Source: Plazaster borealis (taxonomy: Eukaryota > Echinodermata > Asteroidea > Forcipulatida > Labidiasteridae). From it: a stretch of 64,000 nucleotides of DNA. Shown in pieces: positions 10,561 to 21,119 of this stretch (the first letter of the stretch is position 1; every line of letters begins with the position of its first letter). The stretch is taken from contig CM037461.1 of assembly GCA_021014325.1 (NCBI GenBank), forward strand, positions 6,229,501 to 6,293,500, given 5' to 3'. Below the pieces are notes generated by a model that worked only from the letters and a program-made list of their open reading frames with translations, was not told the origin of the DNA and ran no database searches. Made by a program: the position numbers and the translations under genes.

Positions 10561-11170
10561 CGACTCCCCATTTGTCAAAACCATGGTCGTCTGGTTCCCG
10601 CTCTTTCTAATATGCAGCAGTTCAGTTATGGAACAGTCTTCCAGAGGTTGTTTAAAGGCACTGTACACGTTTGGTAATTACTCAAAATGTATATTAACAT
10701 AAAAACTAACTTGGTAACGATCCACGGAGAGCTGTTGATAGTATAAAACATTGTGGGAAACGATTCCCTTTGAAGTAACATAGTTTTTGAGAAAGAGGTA
10801 ATTTCTCACTAAAAAGATAAAAGACTTCTTGCAAGAAGCCTTTTATTCCTTTCTGAAAGCACACAAATCTTTACAACAGGGGTGTTTTTTCTTTCAACAT
10901 TTTCTTGCAACTTCGATGACCAATCGAGCCCAAATTTTCACAGGCTTGTTATTGTATGCATGTTGGGATACACCAAGTAAGAACACTGGTCTTTGACAAT
11001 TACCAAACGTATTCAGTGCCTTTAAACAGGCTGAGACACCAGAACAATTCAAAAACCCGGGTGGGAACATGTATGTTTACTTTGTACATTGGTTGACTTC
11101 CCCTTTAAAGCGCATATGACCTCACGGTGATATGCGCGATATAAGAACGGTTGTATTAATATTATGATTA
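10561..11170 (+). pseudogene. LINE 3' end (CR1/L2-like) split by a repeat A
   Basis: Upstream of 10652 one frame reads GSRSF, a stop, YAAVQLWNSLPEVV. After the inserted repeat A the reading resumes at about 11026 with AETPEQFKNPGGNMY. Together these give the standard end of a CR1/L2 reverse transcriptase ORF (..WNSLPE......TPEQFK..). The 3' part has GCGCATATGACC paired with ATATGCGCGATATAAGAAC and then AT-rich ATTATGATTATT, like other LINE tails here. It is a dead copy with stops. Confidence 0.8.
10652..11025 (-). mobile_element. Repeat A, copy 3, inside a LINE
   Basis: Left junction GGTTGTTTAAAGGCACTG, right junction CAGTGCCTTTAAACAGG. It splits LINE coding sequence between PEVV and AETPEQFK. 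Removing the element with one TTAA leaves GAGGTTGTTTAAACAGG, within one base of the expected in-frame LINE sequence. This supports TTAA as target duplication and makes the element younger than the LINE. Confidence 0.88.
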
Positions 11171-11439
11171 TTAATTAATGTGTGTGGTTGATCACACAAA
11201 ACATGAACACTGTCGTTGACTATATTATTTTAACAATTGACCACGGATGAGTATACAGACTTCTCTGCTTCAGTGAAATTGAGCAAATTAATATCTGTTC
11301 TCATATAATTCAATTGCGTTTTTTTTTTCGTTTTTTTTTTCAGAGTCTCAGATTTCTGTATTAATAGTAACCCTGTGAAAAAGAAGACCGAATGTTGATT
11401 GCCCATAGTTGAAATGACAATCATCTCAGAACAACTCAG
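11171..11439. other. Unassigned sequence
   Basis: AT-rich spacer with two T runs around 11320-11340. No feature recognised. Confidence 0.45.
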
Positions 11440-12020
11440 TCGCAAGCCAATACTAGTGTGCAAATCTCGCGCGTACTCGAACTTCCGGGACCAAGTTGGT
11501 TCCAACTATCCCTATTAAGTTTTCCGTGTGCGCGATTCTGTTTCTTCAAAGAGGTTTAACGTAGTTTAAGGCTACACAAATTGTATCATTTTTTTGGAAA
11601 AGTAAACAATAACTATGACAATTATGAAAGTAAAACAACAAAATTAAGAAGTCTACAAAGAAAACCAGAGAATAAGACTTGACCCCAGTTTCCGATTATT
11701 ACTTGCGAACAATTATGATTGTTGCCCAACTGACGTTATTGTTATCTCTAAACCTATGTATGGTCGTACAAAATCGGGTCTGATTGGCAAAATTGGGTCT
11801 CTAGGAAAATACACATCCTCGTCCCTAGTTTTAATGCTATTTATGTGTTAACTTATCTGTACTGTACAAACATTGACATTATGTTGATAACAAATTAATA
11901 ATGGTGTTTTCGTTTACAATAATTTATTTTAAATATAATTTGAAAAGATAATTTTTATTTCACAGAACAAAAACAGTATCCGTTCGAGTTCTTTTCTCGT
12001 GGTGTTTCATTTGAGCAAAG
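11440..12020 (-). repeat. Repeat E, copy 2
   Basis: Aligned with copy 1 through CGAACTTCCGGGACCA, GTTTAACGTAGTTTAAGGC, GAGAATAAGACTTGACC, TTGCCCAACTGACG and ACATCCTCGTCCC. The frame that encodes the membrane segment in copy 1 begins similarly here (SSLILWFSL on the minus strand) but hits a TAG. So this copy does not encode the anchor. It lies about 4 kb from copy 1, in the same orientation. Confidence 0.7.
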
Positions 12021-12120
12021 TATATGAATGGAGCGATTTGCCTTTAATTTTACGACGCCCATTTGCCAGATTCACAATTAGTTGTAGAAGTTCTTCGTAG
12101 CGCGAACATTTCCATCGTTA

Positions 12121-12790
12121 CAAACTAGTTATAACTAGTAAACTTGCAGGCACAACCATGTGTCTCCTTGGGAGGAGTGTTGGCTCTAAAAAGAGCCGAT
12201 CCTTGCGGATACAACCATGTGTAAATCTCTTTTGGGAGGAGTGTTGGCTCTGAAAAGAGCACACACTGGCTCTTTTCAGAGCAAGAAGTAACTATAACTA
12301 ATAAACTTGCGGGTACAACCATGTGTAAATCTCTTTTGGAAGGAGTGTTGGCTCTGAAAAGAGCACACACTGTCTCTTTTCAGAGCAAGAAGTCACTATA
12401 TATAATAAACTTACGGATACAAACTTGTGTACAATCTTTTTTAGGGGAGAGTGTTAGCTTTGCGAAGAACCAACACTGACTCTTTTCAGAGCAAGAAGTA
12501 ACTATAACTAGTTAACGTGCGGATACAACCATGTGTAAATCTCTTTTTGGAGGAGTTTTCGCTCTGAAAAGAGCCCACACTGGCTCTTTTCAGAGCAAGA
12601 AGTAACAATTACTATAGTTAACTTGCGGATACAACCATGATTGTGTACAATCTGTTTTCGGAGAGGTGTTAGCTCTGAAAGAGCCCCCACACGTGGCTCT
12701 TTTCCGAGCAAGAAGTAACTATAACTAGTAAACTTACGGGTACAGTGTTTACAATCTCTTTTGGGAGGGTTGTTGGCTCTGAACAGAGCT
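12121..12790. repeat. 104-bp minisatellite with built-in hairpin
   Basis: About six units. The marker GCAAGAAGTAACTATAACTA occurs near 12281, 12385, 12491, 12595 and 12708, giving spacings of 104, 106, 104 and 113 bp. Each unit carries CTTGCGGATACAACCATGTG, AAATCTCTTTTGGGAGGAG, then TTGGCTCTGAAAAGAGC, a 7-8 base gap, and GGCTCTTTTCAGAGCAA. The last two pair with each other, and each is also a small palindrome by itself. ORFs through the array are by-products of repeats. Confidence 0.9.
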
Positions 12791-12890
12791 GGTATGGTCT
12801 CGACGTTTCGAACAGTATACTCTGCTTAAGTGGATTTTAGGAAATTTTAAGACTGTCACCAAGTTTGGAGTTGATATGCTTTTTGTTTTG

Positions 12891-12930
12891 AGCCAACACT
12901 CCTCTCAAAAGAGATTTGCACATGGTTTTA
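12891..12930 (-). repeat. Inverted partial unit of the 104-bp minisatellite
   Basis: GAGCCAACACTCCTCTCAAA, then AGAGATTTGCACATGG, is the reverse complement of the unit segment ATGTGTAAATCTCTTTTG..GAGTGTTGGCTC. It lies about 100 bp beyond the array, in opposite orientation, so the array may be one arm of a larger inverted structure. Confidence 0.8.
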
Positions 12931-13280
12931 GTTTCTATTTATTTTACACACCATGCAAAGCTTTGAATATCACTTGTTTTCATCGTTGTTTGTTTTCATA
13001 CACAGCCGCTGAGTAGTAAGCGGTACACAGTGTGAAGCCTAGCACGTGCAATATAGTCGTGTCATACACAACATTATCCACTCGCCATCTCCTTCCTATG
13101 CCCCCTTCTGCTGTCTGTATGTTGTTATTGTTTTCTTTTTCCTCTTCGAAAGGGGGTTTTCATTTAATTGAATTTCATTAATTAACTCTGGTTATGAAGC
13201 CAATGATTCCCAGAGAAGCGAATTCAATCAGCATACTAGGCAATAACTTCATATAGAGAGGAGACAGGGAAAGACGTTTC
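12931..13280. other. Unassigned sequence
   Basis: No feature recognised. A pyrimidine-rich segment is at about 13100-13145. Confidence 0.4.
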
Positions 13281-13450
13281 TGTTTTACCCCCAGATATTT
13301 ATTCCATGGGGGGGAGGGAACCCACGCAAGGGACTGACAACAAAATACACATAGTGTCCCCCCGGCAGGATTCGAACCGGGTCCTTTTTCAGCTGCGAGA
13401 TTTGAACCCCCTTCCGTAACTCTGCTACTGCATTTAAGAACATGAACCAC
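13281..13450 (-). repeat. tRNA-derived SINE, degenerate
   Basis: On the minus strand there is a B-box-like GGTTCGAATCC (complement at 13368-13378) and a second similar GGTTCAAATC slightly upstream. After it come ACTATGTGTATTTTG and CCCTTGCGTGGG. The A box is not clear. It is probably a SINE rather than a working tRNA, because no full cloverleaf can be drawn. Confidence 0.5.
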
Positions 13451-13680
13451 TGACGTTGGAGATTTTGCCTGCGGCTCAAAGACATTGCGGCCGCTCCTTT
13501 CGCAATTCAGCTGCGCGTAGGGATGATTTAAGACTTCCAAATGTTGCTCTTATTTGATTGTTCGTAACAAAATGCAAATTTATTGTTTTTGTATGCAATG
13601 TGAAAATTGTCAGAATTCGCTTAATTATAATTTATGGGATATACACATGCACAATGTCCATATCAACCAGAAACAACCTT

Positions 13681-14200
13681 AATAATAATAATAATAAAGA
13701 AAACTTAGTATAGCGCCGGTATCAGCCTAAAAGGCGCTCATGGCGCCTGAGGAGGAAAAACAAATGGATTGTTTGAGTAAGCTTGTTTGAACAAATGATA
13801 TTTTAAGTTTGCCTTGAATGTTGTGGTGGATGGAGATGGTTTGACAGTCAGGGGAAGTTGGTTCCACACTCGGCTGATGATGCAAAGAAAGATCTGTTGC
13901 CCCAAAGAGTAAAAGTTCTAGGCTGATGAAGCGTCATGACCTCATTAGAACGCAGTCCGGTGTATGCTGAGGTGTATGGATGGATGAGGTTGATGAGGTA
14001 TTCTGGAGCATTGTTGTGAAGGACTTTGTAAACGAATAGGCCAAGTTTGTACTGAGTTCTGTGTGATATTAGCAGCCAGTGGAGACCCTGTAATACAGGA
14101 GTGATGCAGGACAATTTACTGGTGAGAGACTAATCTGGCAGCGATGTTTTGTAGACGCTGCAGACAGTTCAGTTGATTTTCCTTGATGTCGTAAAGTAGT
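13681..14200 (-). pseudogene. 5'-truncated LINE 3' end, minus strand
   Basis: The minus-strand ORF 14114-13848 includes LQGLHWLLISHRTQYKLGLF, then VYKVLHNNAPEYLINLIHPY, then FTLWGNRSFFASSA. These are the standard LHWLPI..R..YK......PEYL...Y and YG.RSF...AP motifs of CR1/L2-type reverse transcriptase C-termini. A frameshift follows, after which another frame reads SRVWNQLPLTVKPSPS and TTTFKANLKYHLF. The 3' end has GCGCC...GGCGCTATACTAAG and a TTATT tail (13681-13697 on the plus strand as AATAATAAT). Confidence 0.88.
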
Positions 14201-14360
14201 GTCTGGAATACCCTTTTGCCAAATGCCCTCCCCACGCCCCTCCCACCCACATCCCCTCTCACTTTCTAAGGTAAAATGCTACATTGAAGGACAGTAACAT
14301 GTAGTAAAATGGCCCATGTATTTGATATTATTAATAAAACTCGCCATTCGACTCAAAGTT

Positions 14361-14743
14361 AAAGGGACACGTTGCCTTGGATCGGACGAGTTGGTCTAAA
14401 AAAGCGTTTGAAACCGTTTGTTATAAAATGCATATGGTTAGAAAGACGTTATAAAAGTAGAATACAATGATCCACACAAATATGCCTCGAAATTGCGTGG
14501 TTTTCCTTTTACTTTGCGAACAAACACGGTCAGCCATTTTGTGGAGTCAAAATGTTGACTCCACAAAATGGCCGACCGTGTTTGTTCACGATGTAAAAGG
14601 AAAACCACGCAATTTCGAGACGTATTTGTGTGGATCATTGTATTCTACTTTTAAAACATCTTTATAACTGTATGATTTTATAACAAACGGTTACAAATGC
14701 TTTTTATAGACCAACTCGCCCGATCCAAGGCAACGTGTTCCTT
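14361..14743. mobile_element. Repeat B, full-length palindromic copy
   Basis: Starts TTAAAGGGACACGTTGCCTT and ends AAGGCAACGTGTTCCTTTAA. The centre at about 14535-14580 is GCCATTTTGTGGAGTCAAAA followed by its complement TTGACTCCACAAAATGGC. The two halves of about 190 bp are near-perfect inverted repeats, so the transcript would fold into one long hairpin. TTAA lies at both ends. Confidence 0.92.
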
Positions 14744-15345
14744 TAATGCATGGTTCGACGTTGACAGGAAAGCAAAACCTTCCCTAGCCCCTTCTTTCAT
14801 TAATATAACTTGTTTAAGGGAGCGTTTGGACAAAACTTATTATTTGTCCATTGAGCGTAAACAGTGTAGTTATGTTTGAAATAACAAAGGCCGTAGAGTT
14901 TATCATTTGAGTATTTCGCCAAGGCACTCGTAAGATTGATTTCCCTTGAACGTGTAAGGATATCGAAAACGCAATCAGTAGATCCTTGTAACGTGAATAA
15001 GAAATAATTATTCTGAAAAAATACCCTTATTCCTTTGCTCCTCTTTTTGCTATAAATGGATATGTTTGTGTCTGTGTTTGGTTTATGCCTCTGACAAAGG
15101 TCCGGTTTGGATCGAAAGCTCAGGCCATCTCCCCTACACATTGTATATATAACGATAACTGTGTAGTTATGCGCAAGTAATAATTTGGCGAAGTTGTATC
15201 GTAATCCATTGAGCTTCAGGTGAGTAGACACCTGTCTCCATACAGACATGGAGCTCTGATGAAAGACCCGAAGCTTGTACTTACCGGCCAGAATTTTCTG
15301 AGGAGCAAAACAACATTGACTCAACATCACACGGGGGCGAGTGAA
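14744..15345 (-). other. Unassigned; long ORF and tail-like motif
   Basis: A minus-strand ORF of 176 residues (15330-14800) has no recognised domain. Within it, TCCATGTCTGTATGGAGACA forms a hairpin, and GACAAAGGTCCGGTTTGGAT followed by CGAAAGCTC resembles sequence I associate with 3' regions of some retroelements. I cannot place it in a family. It could be retroelement-derived. Confidence 0.3.
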
Positions 15346-16551
15346 TTTAGACTTATAATGTTACGTTTAATATTGGCATTATAGGAAGCCACCTTTCCCT
15401 CCTGGCGGGAGTCCAACTGTCCACATTTTCCCACTCTCAGACTCCATTAAACTTGACACAATTGTATCCCAGATCGTAAGTGCAATTGAAGAGAGATTTG
15501 CGATGACATTTTAATAGTTTTTAAATTATAGCTTTGGGGAATTTGTTTGTTTGTATACCTTGTTTTGGAGGGTATGGAGGGTGAAAATGGACAAAACTAC
15601 AGCTTTATAACAAATGGCATTTGTGCTCAGGCTTGAGTGCTTGTTTGTGTGTAAGCTTGGTCGACTAAAGTCGCCAATGGTAAGGAAGAGGGGGTATGAG
15701 TGCAGTCAACTAAAGTCGCCTATGGTAATGAAAGGGTTAAAACAAAACATCAGTTATAACATTTTTAATTTTTAAGGCTAGTTGATTCGGGTTTTGTATG
15801 TATGCAGCAAGCACCGTGTTGAACTGTTACCCTTCACATAAGTGACTGTGTTGTGCTATAATGTAGTGTGTGCTATTGATTGGAGGATTCAGATCTATTC
15901 AAGTGCAGGAGATCATTTTTATATTTTAGACGTCATCGTGAGGATTTTTTTTTTGCAGTATTTCAGTGAATACTTGTCATTTTTGTATTTAGAGGGCCGG
16001 CCTCCTTGAATCATTATTTCATTAAAGGTTTATTACAAATCACATTGCAACCAAATGGCTGAATTGAGTAATGAAAAGGGACCACTTCAAATAATATTTC
16101 ACATTACACATTAAAAATCACCAATTATTAAAAAGTTAAACTCAACAAAATACATTCATCATTAAAGGGGAATTGCAAACAATATGTATAAACATCAAAC
16201 ATTTATTATTATTAATAATTTACAGTTAAACAGATATCTGATGGGAAAACATAAAAAGATACTGAGAGGAAAACAATATATTTGGCATTTAATAATTGTA
16301 CATAAAAATGACTAGGGCCTTGGAGGTTCCTCTTTGTAAGCCATTTAGGGGTTGTAAGTTTATTTGAGTTACTCAGAACCCGGTTGTGTCGATCCTTCTC
16401 CTCTGGTTGATGGTAGCCATTGTCAGATTTGCTCTGATTTCATTGGCAAATGAGTGGCACATTTTTTTTCCCTACGAGACTGGAGGGTAGGTATATTGCA
16501 CTTTTCTAGACCATGTGAATAGCTGGAACAGTGTTTACCCACACTCATTTT
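15346..16551. other. Unassigned sequence
   Basis: 1.2 kb without a recognised gene. A short direct duplication CTAAAGTCGCCWATGGTAA is at 15665-15730. The rest is AT-rich. Confidence 0.5.
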
Positions 16552-16936
16552 AAAGGGACACGTTGCCTTGGATCGAACGATTTAGTAAAACAAAAGCGTT
16601 TGTAACATTCTGTTAAAAAATGCATGGTTAGAAAGATGTTTAAAAAGTAGAATAAAATGATCCACAACAATATGCCTCGAAATTGCGTGGTTTTCCTTTG
16701 ACTTTGCGAACTAACACGGTCGGCCATTTTGTGGAGTCAAAAATTTGACTTCATAAAATGGCCGACCGTGTTTGTTCACGATGTAGATGGAAAACCACGC
16801 AATGTCGAGGCATATTTATGTGGATCATTCTATTCTACTTTTAAAACACCTTTCTAACCATATGCATTTTATGACAAACGGTTACAAATGCTTTTTTATA
16901 GACCAACTCGCCCGATCCAAGGCAACGTGTCACTTT
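16552..16936. mobile_element. Repeat B, full-length copy
   Basis: Starts TTAAAGGGACACGTTGCC and ends GCAACGTGTCACTTTAA. Its centre carries GGCCATTTTGTGGAGTC and the complementary CATAAAATGGCCGACC. Its right TTAA is also the left TTAA of the adjoining repeat A. Confidence 0.92.
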
Positions 16937-17276
16937 AAAGGCATTGTACACGTTTGGTAATTACTAAAAATATATATTAACATAAAAACTGACTTGTTAT
17001 TGAGCAAGAGAGAGCTGTTGATAGTATAAAACATTGTGAGAAACGACTCCCTCTGAAGTAACGTAGTTTTTGAAAAAGAGGTAATTTCTTACCAAAAAAA
17101 AAAAAAATATTGCAAGAAGCCTTTTATTCCTATCTGAAAGCACACAAAGGTGTTTTTTTCTTTCAACATTTTCTTGCAACTTCGATGACCAATTGAGCCC
17201 AAATTGTCTCAGGCTTGATACACCAAGTGAGAACACTGGTCCTTGACAATTACCAAACGTGTTCAGTGCATTTAAC
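16934..17276 (-). mobile_element. Repeat A, copy 4, abutting repeat B
   Basis: Junction CACTTTAAAGGCATTGTACA: one TTAA serves both elements. The copy ends CCAAACGTGTTCAGTGCATTTAA. An A tract replaces part of the interior, and about 25 bp around the TTTACAACAAGGGTG segment are missing. Confidence 0.88.
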
Positions 17277-18569
17277 TGGACGTTTGTTGATTCTCTCAAA
17301 CGAGACGGGTTACTTTGCATTGTTCCTCTTCGGTATTTTATATGAATATTGAAAGTAACAAGTAAGTCGTACTTTGGAATAGATCCTTGTGTTTTCGAGC
17401 AACGTGTACATGTTATACTGTGTTATTCATGTTTGTGCACACACTCCTTTCGTTTCCCTTTCGAGATAAAACAAACAATGTTCCAACCCAAATGCAATTG
17501 TCTTCAATACGACCGACACAGCAACATACGGGAATATTTGCCCATGGGTAATGTGCACCAGTGTGTTTCGTGACCAAAAATCAAGATAGAATTACAAGAT
17601 AATATAAACTGCACCTTTCGGCATTTTCTAAAAATAAAAATTGTATCTATAAATCTTCTCGAATGTTCTTTTTGTCATGTTTTTTTTATGTTTTCGTCTT
17701 CTCACGCCATGTCCCAGCTCAAACGTGAGTGTAACGACTGTGCTGTCTGAAAGCAACAACCCAAGGACATGTTATTGTATGCAGTTCGTATTCTTCTTCT
17801 GTTTGTATTATTCTTCTTCTTATTATTGTCCTGTTATTTTCGCGATTCGAGTGCCTTCTTGTTAGGTGGATATTTTGCGACAGGGTAAATATTAAGAACA
17901 GTTTATGCTTTGTCGGGGGAGGGGGGGGGGGGGTTGCGCATTCCTTATTTCGATTATTATTGTTATTGTTATTTTGTTTTATTGTATGTATTATTAGTTA
18001 TATTTGTTTGTCTTTTGGGGGCAGTTGGAATTTTGGTTGTTGGCACTAATTCAAAAGAAAATACAAACAAAAAAGTGGTATTTTGAACCCTACATACGGG
18101 CCGAAAACGCAAAATCCAAAATTGCCGCGGTTTATGGCGGCCATTTTACATTCCCACAATCCATTTAACACCATCTTGTGAAACATCACTTTTGTTTTAA
18201 CAAAATAAATACAAATAACTAAAACACGTTAAAATGGTATAAACATTTAGACAAAATGTTAGTGATCAGAGGCAGCTTTAAAAAAGTGATGGTCACGAGT
18301 ATGGTTCGGGGCACATCGTGTCACCCCCGCCCCCTCCCCGTCCTAATGTGATTAGTATTTTGCCCTCGAGTACTCTAGGATATTGGCTCATATTTGCTAA
18401 TTCCTAGAGAATTCGGGATTTTACGGCGTTATATCCCCATAGTATTTCGATATATCGCCATGCTACCATGGTTTCGATCGTTTTCTTTCGCTTGGTCTGT
18501 TTCAATCCGGCTTGAGTTTATCATGTTAAGGTTGGGTCATAGATTGGTTTCTTTCAACGTATTGATGAT
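17277..18569. other. Unassigned sequence with a G run
   Basis: No exon recognised. A nearly pure G tract lies at about 17915-17933. At 18120-18150 GCCGCGGTTTATGGCGGCCA continues as TTTTACATTCCC, a palindromic GGC motif similar to that in repeat B. Small hydrophobic ORFs (17677-17865) are low complexity. Confidence 0.5.
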
Positions 18570-18941
18570 TTAAAGGCCGACTTATCAATACAGATCAAAT
18601 GAAAGACACCCGTGATATTTTTTAGCTGAATACAGTATCAACTTGTTGAAATACAAAACCAGCAAAACAAATTCACTGTATTTCTTTTTATAAGAACGTC
18701 GAATCCATCCACCTTAAGCGAAGTGACGCGGGAACAAAACCGTATCTCTGGAGGCAGCATTCACAAATGGACACCATGGAAATTTGAATCTCCAAAAGTC
18801 CCTCTTTAGGCGATTTTGGGAGAAACTTATCTTTATTTCGAAACACTGTTATTGTTTTTTAAATAAACGGGTCACTTCGGACGAAATAGTTTCACAGAAT
18901 GCTTGCTACAAGAATGCTTTCAGATTACATAAATTCAAACA
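18570..18941 (-). repeat. Repeat I, degenerate copy
   Basis: Starts TTTAAAGGCCGAC. 18680-18730 (AACGTCGAATCCATCCACCT, TAAGCGAAGTGACG) matches the core of repeat I (CGTCGAATCC..TAGCGAGGTGACAGCGGGTACC, also seen at 58100 and, in reverse, at 53090). Much of the remainder is diverged. Confidence 0.5.
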
Positions 18942-19815
18942 GTTTTTCAGGGTCATTACTAAAGATTAACCATATGCCTAACGTGATACATTGCTTTTTC
19001 ACACGTTTTTGTTTCTCTCTACCTGGACTACTTTTAATAAAACAAGTTCTTGTCGGCATTAAAATCTCGAAAACACTTTTTTAAAAGACCGAACTGTGAC
19101 TGATTATCATACAGTTGGATCCAGGCATAAATGTCTTCATCGCAACTCTTTTTTTTTTAATTCACGATCTGTAAATATCGTTCCGCTGCCTGATAACGAA
19201 GAGTGGTGGGTTTATTGTTTGTAGATACCCCTACGCCAAAAATGACCACATTATGCGGCTGGCTGGGTGGGTGGGGGGGGGGGGGGTTGCCCCCCTTAAA
19301 AAATAATGGTGAAATTCTCCTTTGACGATGTGTGTCTTCCCTTCTTACTCAAGTATGTTTTCAGATAAAAAAAGTAACACCATTTTTCAGGTTCAATACT
19401 AAAGATTAACCCTACCTTTAATTAAGTAATACGTTGTTTTTCCAAACGTTTTTATTTTTCTCTGTCTATGTCTGGACTAATTGTAATACAACATGTTCTT
19501 GTCGGCAGAAACATATCAAAAAAACAATTTTTAAAAACACTCGATTGTGACTGATAGGGTTGGATCCAGTCATAAAATGTCTTCATCACGACTCTTTTCT
19601 TTAATTCGATCTGTAAATATCTTCCCGCTGCCTGATAACGAAGAGTGGTGGTTATTTGTCGATACCCCTACGCCAAAAATGACCAAAACATGCAGCTGGG
19701 GGGGGGGGGGTGGTCAACCATACAAGAGATCGGTGAGATTTTCTTTTGACGATGTGTTTCTTTCTTCCATTCATACTCGAGCAATCTTCTTATTTCCTCT
19801 GGATGCCTGGAGTAA
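18942..19815. repeat. Tandem duplication of a roughly 440-bp segment
   Basis: TTTTTCAGGGTCATTACTAA at 18942 and TTTTTCAGGTTCAATACTAA at 19383 start two collinear copies. Both carry AAGTTCTTGTCGGC or ATGTTCTTGTCGGC, GTTGGATCCAG, AATGTCTTCATC, CTGCCTGATAACGAAGAG, GATACCCCTACGCCAAAAAT, a long G run, and TTTGACGATGTGT. Copy 2 keeps TAACCCTACCTTTAATTAAG, the outer end of repeat I. Divergence is moderate, so the event is not recent. Confidence 0.88.
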
Positions 19816-20035
19816 TTTACTGTGAGCTTTCACAGGGTCCGTGGGAGGCTTAAAGTCGATCGATCGTCGCTGACCTCATTTCCAAAAGTGCAAGCTGCTT
19901 TGTCGTGGCGCCCCCATTAGAAAAAGAAAAAAAAGAAAAAAAAAACAAAAACAAAAAAACCCCGAGGGTGAGATAGCTTGACTCTCTTGTGCGGGACATA
20001 ATGTGACCCAGTATGGCTATTCAGTATTTTAATCA
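19816..20035. other. Unassigned spacer
   Basis: A-rich with AAAAAGAAAAAAAAG-type sequence near 19920-19960. No feature recognised. Confidence 0.4.
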
Positions 20036-20332
20036 AAGATATCGAATCATTCCACATTCAGCGAGGTGACAGCAGTTACCAACAAGTATCTGGCTATATT
20101 GAGGGCAGCATTGAAACTGACACCACCGACATTTCCCAAAGTCGCCTGCAGGTGATCTTTGGAGAACCAAATTACCTTTCGACATACATTTATTGATTTA
20201 TAATCAATGCAGGGAACTTCAGAAGAAATAATGTTCTCGTTATGCTTGATCTTTATAACAAGTAGGCTTTTAAGAAACAAATTACCACCGTTCTTGTCGG
20301 GGTCATTGCCGTAGTATAACCCAACCTCTACA
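20036..20332 (-). repeat. Repeat I, degenerate copy
   Basis: ATCGAATCATTCCACATTCA and GCGAGGTGACAGCAGTTACC match the I core. The far end, GTATAACCCAACCTCTAC, matches its terminal TAACCCTACC. The middle is diverged. Confidence 0.5.
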
Positions 20333-20351
20333 ACCCTAGGAAAAAATACGA

Positions 20352-20572
20352 TTTCGTTCCACAGAAATACACTTTCATTCCTCGAAGTACGCTTTTGTTC
20401 CCTCGAAATACACTTTTTCGTTCCCTCAAGAAACGCTTTAATTCCCTCAAAATACGCTTTCGTTCCCTCGATAGTCGATATACGCTTTTCGTTCCCTCAA
20501 TATACGTTTTCGTTCACTCGAGATATGCTTTCGTTCCCTGGAAATATGCTTTCGTTCCTATGAACAAACAAG
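20352..20572. repeat. 22-bp class minisatellite (CGTTCCCTCGAAATACGCTT)
   Basis: About nine or ten diverged units of 20-25 bp with TCGTTCCCTCRAAATACGCT as the core. Single-unit remnants (TTCGTTCCCTCAAAATC) appear at 20600-20625. ORF 20395-20577 simply translates the repeat. Confidence 0.85.
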
Positions 20573-20996
20573 ATTAATTCAAGATGTAATTCAAATAATG
20601 AATTTCGTTCCCTCAAAATCAGATGTCGAGAGAACAGAATAGTATTTCCAGGGAACGATAATTTTTTAATTTTTATTAGGAAACCAAATATTATTTTGAG
20701 GGGGGAATCAATTTACTTAAATTGTTCACATCCCCCCCCCTGTCCATTGAAACGTTCCAATTCGGAAACAAAGGATTTGAACAGCTAGGCGTATTCCGAT
20801 TGACAAACCTGCAATGACAACAAGGTACTCAGTGGTCTGGCTCCTTCCCCCCCCCCCCCGACATGTTCATAAGCTCCCAGGGAGGTACAGCTATTTATTG
20901 GCTCGGGGTTTCTTAATCGCTAGCCCCAGGACCCATATGAGCTTGATACACGGGATATGGCCCCTGGTTTACGTCTCGCTGGCCCTACGCTGTAGG
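20573..20996. other. Unassigned sequence with SINE-tail remnant
   Basis: C runs at about 20731-20740 and 20848-20860. 20862-20910 (CATAAGCTCCCAGGGAGGTA, CAGCTATTTATTGGC) resembles a short piece of the SINE segment CTCCCCAGGGAGCTGAG found at 48950 and 61150. Confidence 0.4.
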
Positions 20997-21119
20997 CCAA
21001 GAGCATTAGCTTTAACCCGGCTATAGCTCACAACAAGCTGATTTTTTCAGGACAGGTCCAGGAATATGTCTAGAATAACATACTAAAAGTCCCCTAAAAT
21101 CCCCCTGGAGCTCTCTCCG

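Noticed and set aside
12121..12790. CRISPR-like array at the 104-bp repeat
   Set aside because: Units are contiguous with no unique spacers, and the genome is animal.
14800..15330. 176-residue minus-strand ORF
   Set aside because: No domain or conserved motif; contains retroelement-like tail text. Kept only as unassigned.
20997..21000. Target-site duplication at the edges of the foldback element
   Set aside because: Left flank CTGTAGG and right flank ACTACTG show partial inverted similarity but no convincing direct duplication.
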